A stretch of DNA of 64,000 nt from Maylandia zebra (lineage: Eukaryota; Chordata; Actinopteri; Cichliformes; Cichlidae): positions 40,122,370 to 40,186,369 of the forward strand of contig NC_135168.1 in assembly GCF_041146795.1 (NCBI RefSeq), written 5' to 3'. The notes below the pieces were generated by a model. That model worked only from the letters and a program-made list of their open reading frames with translations, had not been told where the DNA came from and made no database searches. Shown piece by piece: positions 55,901 to 64,000 of this stretch (the stretch's first letter is position 1; each line of letters opens with the position of its first letter). Made by a program: the position numbers and the translations under genes.

Positions 55901-58130
55901 GTGGAGGGGGCTGACAGGGCTCCGGGGCTTGGACTGGGCTCTGTGCTTGAGGAAAACTGGGAGTGGATCCTCCTGCAGAGCTGCATGAACAGAACTGCTG
56001 CTGCACCCTGCAGACAAACAAATGAGAACATCTGATGTAGTGCACCCTCGCCTGGAACAGCCAACCAAGTGTGACAGAGGTTTCTATTTCAGCTAAAACT
56101 CATGAGTAATCAGTCCATGTGTATAAAACATGAACATTTCAGAGACAGTGGACATACGTATTATGATAAAAGCATAGTGCAGCTATTGTTCTGCTGCAGC
56201 AACATGAGAGCAAAATGTCCTCTGGGGTAAACAGCTGGGTCTGACCTGCTGGCCCACTGATGTCTGCCATTGCTGTAGCTTAAAAAGCAGTTACAAAGTG
56301 AAACCACTGAGCTGCGCTAAAGGAGTCAGAACACACTGAGTGCAGATACTGTGGATTTCAGCAGTGTGTGCAGCAAACTGTGCAGCTCCGGTGTTGATGA
56401 TGTTGATGTTTAGCAGTCGTTTTAGTGGCTTTTGTCTTCAGGAATGTTACCATCTGAATATATTAAATCAACAGCAGCCCTCACATGTGTCCTGACAACT
56501 TTCTTATTAGAACATGAAGGCAATTCCTGATAAAGTTAATGACACAGAAAAAGTGATGCAGGACATGCTAAGAAATATGTTTGGTTACATGTTTGTATTT
56601 TAAATGCAACAACACATGACTTACCCATCCCACAGCATCCAGAGCCGTGTAACGCGGAAACTCAGCATACTTGGACTGAAAGGTCCTCTGCTTCCTCCTC
56701 CTCTCTCCATCCTCCTCTTCCTGAGATCTGCAATAAACAAAGCAGAGAGTAATGAGAAAAAGAAGATTTGCACAAGATTCTGTGCAGCAGTCTGGTCAAA
56801 ATATAAGTACACCCTTTCAACAGCTAGTACAACCACCTTTAGCAGCCGTGACTTGAATTGTTTTCTGTAGGACTTTATCAGTCTCTCACATCTTTGTGGA
56901 GGAATTATGGCCCACTCTTCTTCCTCCTTCTACTTCTACCGCTCACTGCATGTATTTATGCACAACTCTCTCACCACATCCCGCCACAGAAGCAGTTAAG
57001 GGTTTTTTTGTACAAAATCCTGTGAAAACTTTCTTTTCCAAATGTCTGTATTTCCAGTCTACTGTATTAAGGCACTGCATGAATTGGCTTTGTTTCTGTT
57101 CCCTTGACTTGCATTGTTCATACACCCACACCCACACCCACACACACACAAAGCAATTGCTTCTGGATGATGCAACCAGCTGAAAGGGCAGCAGCAAGGG
57201 CAAAATAGGTTCAAAGTGGGGCTAAAGAAACAGGAAAGGACAGCAATGAGGGCAGAGTCTGAGGTTTTACCCTATTTCAAAGGTTCTTTTTCGTCACCTG
57301 ATGATACGGCCTGCATTTTGAGGGCAATAAAATTTGGACATCAAAGGGAGATGCTCAAAGCTCGCCTTGTAAAGTAAACAGGTAAAAGAAGAAAGGAGGC
57401 GTGGAGAGGAGGAGTACCTGTTGTCAGGGGAGTGTCGAGACGTGGAGAGGACAGCTGAGCTGTTGATGACCTCGTCCTCCACATGGTGGTTTTGGGACAG
57501 TCGCAGGGTGCTGTTGCCATGATATCGATGCAGAACTGAGCAGAAAGTTAGACAATGTAATTAGGAGACAGTCTCCTCAGAACTACAAAGCATTCTCTGT
57601 ACCTTACTTATCACAGCCTAATTACTTCAGTTGTTTATAAGCATTGAGAGACAGAGATTTTGCACCGCAGCTGGACCGCTATGCACTGAAACCACAATAA
57701 CAACAACGCATTTCTAAAGAACTGACATTGCCTTTAATAAATTTTCTGAAACCTTTTTCTGAAGATCTAGATCCGATAATGAGCTAATTTTGGAAAATTA
57801 AAGCAAACTAAGACGTGGGCAGTGCAATCCAGACGGGAATCCAGATGTCTTGGCGTGTGGCACACACGACAGGTAGTGTTGGTGTATGGGAACTCTCCAT
57901 AGCATTGACAATAAATGAATTAGCAAGTTTTGCAACAGGAGCTAACCCTAGCTTTTAGCTCCGTACAACAGATTAGTAACTTCAATAACCTCAGTTTTCT
58001 GTTAATAAACGCTTGGTAAACTCTGAAATGTTGATAATAATTGACTTCAGTGTAGAAAGAGAGAAGAAGAAAAAGGGGCGTTCTCGACTTTTCTCTCACC
58101 TCTTCCAACAAAACCGTGGAGCCTCCACAT
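52999..58130 (-). CDS. dele1: DAP3-binding cell death enhancer 1 (DELE1), complete
   Basis: Coding exons in transcript order: 58130-58100, 57535-57418, 56727-56625, 56007-55863, 55695-55510, 55391-55309, 55186-55093, 54936-54794, 54648-54490, 53914-53822, 53504-53351, 53234-52999 (stop TAA 53001-52999). All phases fit and the sum is 514 codons plus stop; human DELE1 is 515. MWRLHGFVGR matches the human start MWRLPGLLGR, a basic mitochondrial presequence. Residues about 78-95 (LDAVGWGAAAVLFMQLCRRI) are a hydrophobic segment. Residues about 245-437 form Sel1/TPR-like repeats (AAAQQGYSKAQFNVAVCYEK, AAASGHRQAQYRCAKLL, AGLTKAQLSLASIY, GDDTAQLFLGNCYESG). DELE1 is cut by OMA1 under mitochondrial stress and activates the eIF2-alpha kinase HRI in the cytosol. 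The Ser/Pro-rich tail ends CQWTVGIG. Confidence 0.94.
53351..54936 (-). CDS. dele1: dele1 Sel1/TPR-repeat exons
   Basis: Exons 54936-54794, 54648-54490, 53914-53822 and 53504-53351 encode the helical repeat array. Each repeat has the small-residue pattern A..G...AQ..L...Y..G. Exon borders fall between repeats in phase 0 at three junctions, so single exons could be lost without a frameshift. In the family this array oligomerises and binds the kinase HRI. Confidence 0.92.
56795..57000. mobile_element. Tc1-like transposon fragment in dele1 intron
   Basis: GTACACCCTTTCAACAGC, GCAGCCGTGACTTGAATTG, TTTTCTGTAGGACTTTATCA and TGTGGAGGAATTATGGCCCA reproduce, in order, the opening of a fish Tc1-like element. 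The rest is missing. A (CAC)n/(CA)n stretch follows at 57122-57150. Confidence 0.65.
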
Positions 58131-58330
58131 GGTTTGTCTCTAACGGCTCCTTTAAATGAAAGGTTATGTCCGCACTGGCCTGTTTAAGTTATCTGGGGTC
58201 CGTATGGCTCCATACCGCTAACGGATTTCTTCCAGCACTGGTGGTAAATAAAAACCTGTCACGAGTTACGCCGTAAAAATACCGACCCGGAAGTGGAGGG
58301 TGGCGGGGTTTACGCAATCGATGCATTTGC
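58131..58330 (-). promoter_or_regulatory. dele1: dele1 5'UTR and promoter
   Basis: CCGGAAGTGG (58287-58296), an ETS/GABP-type site common in promoters of mitochondrial genes, lies about 160 bases upstream of the ATG in a small GC-richer patch. No TATA box is seen. Confidence 0.45.
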
Positions 58331-60814
58331 AGTTGCATCTTCACAGCACCCACTTGCGGTGTATGAGGGTATCACACTTTCAGACGCTTAGGTTTCTGGA
58401 AATTTGAGAAGTTAATTGTCATGTGATATTTTATTTCATGTTATAAAGCGAAAAACAATATATATATATTTTGTGTTCATGAACTGAGTCACCCACAGTT
58501 TTTTGTATTGCAGGAACTGTGCACTGATATTATTATCATTTTTATTATTACTGGACATCTCCTAGGTACTACATGACGACTGCAGATTTGTATGAGGCCA
58601 TATTATTGTTCTTCTCTTACACCATGTGAATGTACTGGATATTTTATGCATTGCTGTTCTATGTGTCTTAGTATGGACCATCTCTTTATTTCTCTTGTCG
58701 TTTCACAAACAACCTGCACTTTTTTATCTGGGGATACATGAAGATAAAATTGAATTACATTAACTGATTTTAATGCCGAGGCAAAATTATTACTTAAAGA
58801 AATGCAAATCTGTAATCACTGAAAATGATCTTCTTTTGCTCTTAACAGATGTTTTTAAAGGTTTATCATTTATCGATACTAGTTACTGTTGTTTCTATTG
58901 TTATAATCATTTTTGTTTTGTCTTTTTTTCTTTTTGTTACATTTTCTTTCATATTTTTTTATTGATATGTTATGACTTTAAAGCCTAACTATAGTCAAGA
59001 TCTGCAAGTGAGCTGTGGCTAGAAGTCCTGTGTACAGTGCAGTGCTTGATGGTATATTATAGCAATCTTAATATATCCTCACTGAATACAATGAAAAACA
59101 TGTTTTGACATTGTGGGTAAGCAAAGAAGGCTTAGACTACAAGCAGTAACCTGAACAGAACTAGAACTAGAACTAGATCTGTTCTGCTTTATTTAGCTTT
59201 AGATTTGAGATGATTTTCTGCACAAAGACAATGTAGATTGAGACAAGCTGCAATGTTTAATCCTGGTGCTTGCATCAATAAGCCATGCACACATTCACAA
59301 CAGATAACATTAATGCTTTCCTTGTAGTAGATCATAACACCATCCAAGAGACAGAAGAAGAAATGCTACTGCAGAATCCAGCCATCAGTGAGTAAATGAG
59401 TTAATCATTTACCACAACTTTAATTAAAACGCCTCCAATGAGTTGTGAAGTTAACTGACAGACCAGAGAGGACAAGGGGGGAGCACATGTACACTAGGAG
59501 ATCAAAACACAACCAACAACAAAAACTCAATTGAAAGACACCCTCAATCATGTCACGGTTCTTGGTAAAGTTTTCTTTAATCTTAAGGTTCAGTGGCAAC
59601 AAGACTTTGTAGAAAGACTATTATCTTTGCAGTACACTGGCAAAAGTGTGAGCTATATTTCATATTGCATCCACAGCAACACACTGCTTGACTTTTAAAT
59701 AAGAGGGCACACGTTGCGATATTGACTGAATAAATAAGCCAATGGATGTGATACAGTCCATACTTCACAATTTATTAGTTTAATATTGCAGCAGGGCTTA
59801 AACATTTTTTAAATAATTCTAAAAATTACAAGTTTTTTAAAGAGTCTGCTCATTAGGAAAGCAAAAACTGACTTTTTAATGAAGTCCCTGCCTAACTGAT
59901 AGTATCTGATTAAGGATTAACTGCACTATGGGCCTTTTTTATATTATTATTATTTTTGCATCTGTAGCACTTCTCTCACACACATCAGCACTCGTAAGAC
60001 CTGGTTAAGATTTCCAAGGATCAGAGTGCCCTCTTGGTAAGGTGGTCTCATGAATAAGGAGAATAAGATGCTCCTGATCTGAATCATTGATGAATTGAGG
60101 GGCTGATCTAAGCAACCATCCAGAGCTCATCCTCATCAGTCACTCTGCAGGAGCGTTTGGCCTTCTCTGCCCTCCATGTTGATCAAACGGTGACGCACAC
60201 CCCTGTGCTTTACTGGAAACCCACATCCTTCCCGTCAGATGGGTCTAAACAAGGGGCGGGAGGTAAGAGGTCTGCAATTGTAAAGACAGATTAAACTTTG
60301 AATAACTCACTCCCTGACCAGTTGCCATGGTGACAAAGTCTTCATGTCTTTCATTTACGATCCTCCTCAGGCAAATAAGTCTAGCCTGAAGTAGTTTGTA
60401 ACGTTAGCAAGATCGCTGCACAGCCAGATAGTGTTTGCTGCTTCGCCTGGGGCCAGATTTGTCTTGGCAATATGGAAAAACATCAGGGTGAGCTGGAAGC
60501 ACAGTCCCACAAGTGCTGACTAATTGAGCAGTTTGTTTTTGCTCATAATACAATCTGCACTTCAGCTCTCAAATGTGAGACATTTAAAGCAGTGAGGGGA
60601 CTTAATAATAAGTGCTAAACAAATTCAGAAATCTCATTTGCTCTTTTATTTTGTCCATTTTAAACAGTTTATGACAGCAGAAACTTGCTTCACCGCTGTT
60701 ATCTGATAGCTACATTTATTTTTAGAGATTCATGCTTTGTGTTACAGCAGTCCTAAGTATTTTTAGTGGTTCAAAGACTAATCAGAATCCGACTCGTATG
60801 AGTAGCTATTAAAC

Positions 60815-61020
60815 GAAATACAGCACTGTGTAAAGGTTTTGAGCCACTCCCTCATTTCTTCATATTTTGCTTCCAGTGAGCCAGATTTCATTTTTTTTCC
60901 AGGTGTTAGAAGGTCTTTCAAAGTTATTCTTTGAACATTGGCTGCTTTTCCTTCATTTTTCACCTGATCCCACATGTTAAGCCACTTAACACAGACCTTT
61001 GACTCGTCCGAGCATGAAAA
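60815..61020. mobile_element. Tc1/mariner element end with transposase-tail remnant
   Basis: CAGCACTGTGTAAAGGTTTT, then CCCTCATTTCTTCATATTTTG, is the same terminus as at 8776 and 16895. The minus strand through 60778-60975 keeps an unbroken frame including ITLKDLLTPGKKMKSGSLEA, resembling the conserved C-terminal flank of this family. No right end was found. Confidence 0.6.
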
Positions 61021-62124
61021 AGGTACCTAACCACAAAAATGAACAGAGATTGTTTCTTTACATAACAGACAGATTAGCAAGGAAGCTTTTTTAAACTGTA
61101 TCTTTAGGTTTGTCACAAAATCCCATAATTTGTTCCCATATCTTTAGGTTAATCTTTGATAAAGATCAAAGATAATACAATTTGACAAGCTTAAATCAGT
61201 AATTTTACACCAGCAAGGTGATTCCCAGAGAGCTGTTAATTAAAATTTTTCCATATTTCAGCATGCTGTGCAATATGTCTTCAAAAGAAATCAGGGAAAC
61301 AGTATCTGAAGGAAAATAGGACAAAATCCAACAAAAACCTGATACAGGATCTGAGAGATGCATATGAAGTAGTTACAAATGTGTTACCTGGAACAGTAAA
61401 TGACACTACTGACACTAACGATGTGATCATACAGTATATATATGTTTTCTTATTTTACAGTATTCTGTTGGTAGAGTTGCAGATAGTAGGACTTTTTCTA
61501 GTACAGACAGGAATTGAAAGCTTCTTTTGAAAAACTGCTGCATTACACCCCTTTGATCGCTTTCACCCCGACCTCTGGAATCTGAAGCCCCCTGTGTCTC
61601 ATTTAGAGGACGGGGAGGGAGTGCAGACATGATCTGAGGTGGCTGGATGACCTGTTTATTTTGTTAGCTGTGTGCGTTGATGTGAAGCTGGATGTCAGGA
61701 TGTGTGCGTGTGTGTCTGTGTGAGAGAGTTTTGTGTCCTGACTTATCATTGGACCTTGACTATCAATCCAGATAATCTGTGGACACTGAAGTGAGGATTA
61801 CTGAGGATTTGTTCTGAGAAAAGTGAGCCTTACTTGAAGTTGTATTGTCTTAGCCTTTCTGCAGTCACTACGATAGAGCAGACACTGTGTGCCGGTGCAA
61901 AGAAGCTACTTTTATCCATCTGTGCAATGAAAGCCAAAGAGACAAGTCCTTCAAGGCTCCTAAAGCTTGAACGGGCAGAGAAAGAGTTTTGTGTACCAAA
62001 CTAAGTGAAGGGGGCGGGGGATGTTTAAAAAAAAAGACACAGGGGGTGTTTCTTGCCCCTCTCTCCCTTTTTTCTGTCCCTGTTGGTCTCCTTGGTCACA
62101 CACATGCACACATACTCCTCGGAA

Positions 62125-62150
62125 ACACACACACACACACACACACACAC
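62125..62150. repeat. (CA)13 tract in the bicc 5'UTR
   Basis: It lies 29 bases upstream of the ATG at 62180, probably within the 5' untranslated exon. Length variation here would alter the leader of the mRNA. Confidence 0.75.
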
Positions 62151-62179
62151 AAAACCACTGACAAGGGCTCAGTCCTGCT

Positions 62180-63648
62180 ATGGCCACCACTACCACAGAG
62201 GAAAGCTCTCCAGTCCCGACCACTGTAGCACCCCAGCAGCCTGACTTGGAAGACAGCCTAAAACCCAACTCAGAGGCAGAAGCTGAGCTGGGCGAGACCC
62301 AGTGTGACAGAGAGGAAAAAGAGGATGAGGAACATGAAGAAGTGGGAAGAAGCTGTGATTCGGAGCAGGAGAATACAAAAGGGAAGAGTTTGGACTCAGA
62401 GTGGGTGGAGGAGAGGTTCAGGATCGATAGGAAGAAGCTGGAGACCATGTTGTATGGTGAGTTAAATGGGATTATCAATTTTTATGGATGGAACTGTCAG
62501 TGCTATGTGCCTGAACTTCTGGGCTTTCTTATCGACTTCATTCTCACAGTCTGCCTTGAACTCTACAACATCTGAATTTTGTGTTCTTTTGAAACCTATC
62601 CTATCCTGTGTTCCTCATTGACCTTGTTATCTACCTGATCCCACGTGCCTCTGGGGGCCTCCAGCCGCCTGTGCCCTTGTTGTCGTCATCAGTAAACGCC
62701 ATCCACTAAACCCCTGTTGCTGCATCATTGTGATTTATGACCTGCAATTGCTTATGCATTCGCAGGTCCTTTTGGCTATTATCATTCCCGTCTGTGAAGC
62801 AAAGGTAACTGCCTCTGTTAGTTATGGCTGCTTGGCGGGTTTATGACAAATGCCTCCCCTGTGTCGCCGGGGAAACTCTTTCTGACAGCGTGCCACCGCT
62901 GTAGACACAAGCTGATGTTTGCGCTTGATGGGAAAGTGCTTCAGCTCTGATAACCGCGGCTTGGTTTTTAATGCGCGCGCAGCTGGGACTTCTGCTTTTA
63001 CTGCTGTTTGAGCAGCCTCAATCAGGCAGTAAACATCCCATCTCAACCCTTTAGGTAATAATCTGTCACACCGCATTCAGGCCTTCACACTGATTTTCGT
63101 ACATCCCCCTCCCTCCCCTTTGGTTTTGTACTTTAATTTTTTTTTTCTTTTTGTTTGGGTAAAGTGGGAGGTATTTGCGTCAGCAAATGCCATTGATGTG
63201 ATTAGTTGTCTCCAGGCTAATTTGTGGCTGCCTTTCCTAACCACCACCTTTTGCTCCACCCCATAGTGTTTTCCTCTCATTCCTCAGCTCTGGCCAGCGT
63301 AACCCGTAGTGATAAAAGGAGGGGGTTGAAGGCGTTCCTGGGGCTCCCCCTGAACCCTGTAAATGTCACCATGGAGCAATGGCCTTTTAAACTTGTTTAT
63401 GTTCCCAGCAACCTCTTGTTCCACTGGCTTGACAAATTTCAGCCAAGTCAACATTGAAATGCAGACTTTGTGTTCACATGCGTCATATTGAACATTGCGT
63501 GGCGACCAATACAACCTGAAAAATCTCTCTGCTGGGTTTTATTAGGGGTTTATTTTATCTTTATCTGCCTTGTTTTTACATTTGCCTACTTCTTCTTTCA
63601 GCTCCAAAGCATGAGGGTGTCGAGACGGGAGAGGAGTTTTTTGAGAGA
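62180..63648 (+). CDS. bicc1/bicc2: Bicaudal-C family RNA-binding protein, first two coding exons (gene continues past the window)
   Basis: Exon 1 CDS 62180-62456 (92 codons plus one base, donor GTGAGT); exon 2 63602-63648 (acceptor TCTTTCAG, donor GTAAGT, ends phase 0). The N-terminus is acidic and low-complexity (MATTTTEESSPVPTTVAPQQ...), then WVEERFRIDRKKLETML. Exon 2 adds APKHEGVETGEEFFER. These match EERFRVDRKKLEAML and GEDFFQKIM immediately before the first KH domain of BICC1. Bicaudal-C binds mRNA through KH domains and polymerises through a C-terminal SAM domain, controlling translation in embryonic patterning and kidney/ciliary development. KH and SAM exons are outside the window. 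The paralogue cannot be decided from two exons. Confidence 0.88.
62457..63601 (+). other. bicc intron 1 with candidate conserved block
   Basis: The intron is 1.1 kb. Bases 62700-63080 are repeat-poor with balanced composition and CG-containing patches (GTCGCCGGGG, AATGCGCGCGCAGC, AACCGCGG), unlike the AT-rich spacer before the gene. A developmental enhancer is possible but unproven. The frames on the minus strand here have no support. Confidence 0.3.
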
Positions 63649-64000
63649 GTAAGTGGCTCTACACACATTCAAACACTTTATTCATAAACCAAACAACTAA
63701 TAATATTTGGCCATTTTCCTTTGTAAAAACCACTGACAGTGTAATCACTAGTGTTTTAAAGCCTCATGGTGAAATTTATCTTAGACCAGTGAAAACATCC
63801 CTGCTGCAGTTTTATTACTTGTTGGATGCTCTTCATTCAGTGATTACAGATTTTATGGTGGTGATAATTGAAGGTGGAGGCAGCTTTGTATCCTAAGATC
63901 TGCTGTGTTCTCTGAATGTGTGTGTTCTCATTGTATCTGTTACGATCTTTCCTGCATAGAGTGATAGCAGCTTCTTTGTTTCTCACTCTCTTCTATTGTC

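Larger units (their letters stand above)
58331..62179. other. Intergenic region between dele1 and bicc
   Basis: AT-rich DNA between divergent genes. It contains a Tc1/mariner end at 60818 (separate entry) and otherwise no recognisable gene. Frames longer than 60 codons are isolated and lack splice or homology support. Bases 60130-60480 are somewhat less AT-rich and may include distal promoter elements of either gene. Confidence 0.6.

Noticed and set aside
61960-62478. 172-codon minus-strand open frame overlapping bicc exon 1
   Set aside because: It is the antisense shadow of the coding exon and includes translation of the (CA)n tract as poly-Cys/Val.

Overview
This is vertebrate nuclear DNA, almost certainly from a teleost fish (percomorph-like; I cannot name the species). 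The genes are split into short exons with GT-AG introns. The encoded proteins align along their length with human proteins as I remember them. The spacers hold typical fish repeats: L2-type LINE ends, tRNA-derived SINEs, hAT, piggyBac-like and Tc1/mariner remnants, and many long (CA)n tracts. No bacterial-type system, CRISPR array or operon is present.

Layout: (1) 1-13.9 kb, plus strand: the 3' two-thirds of nsun7 (NOP2/Sun RNA methyltransferase family member 7), eight coding exons in window, with the 5' exons lying before base 1. (2) 15.5-52.1 kb, minus strand: apbb2 (FE65-like 1, an APP-binding adaptor). All 13 coding exons can be read, with a large N-terminal exon, a WW exon, and PTB1 and PTB2 exons, plus a GC-rich probable non-coding first exon/promoter near 51.8-52.15 kb. 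Spliced CDS is about 924 codons. (3) 53.0-58.2 kb, minus strand: dele1 (mitochondrial stress relay with Sel1/TPR repeats), complete in 12 coding exons, 514 codons. (4) 62.2 kb to the window end, plus strand: the first two coding exons of a Bicaudal-C family gene (bicc1/bicc2), which continues beyond the window.

nsun7 and apbb2 are tail-to-tail, and candidate poly(A) signals for both lie within about 50 bp near 13.9 kb. dele1 and apbb2 are in tandem, with the dele1 3' end only a few hundred bases from the apbb2 promoter. dele1 and bicc are head-to-head across about 4 kb. nsun7 next to apbb2 matches the human 4p14 order; dele1 and bicc map elsewhere in human, so this is a fish-specific neighbourhood.

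Exon boundaries were set by hand from splice motifs, reading phase and remembered homologues. Every junction given keeps the frame open across each gene. Points worth a second look: a nested transposon stack at 16.9-20.3 kb; two copies of a TTAA-flanked piggyBac-like element carrying a composite ETS-CRE motif; a WW domain whose second Trp is Tyr; a GC-AG intron; a NAGNAG acceptor paired with a weak donor followed by a UG tract in apbb2; and degenerate cofactor/catalytic motifs in nsun7. I found no convincing novel biological system.
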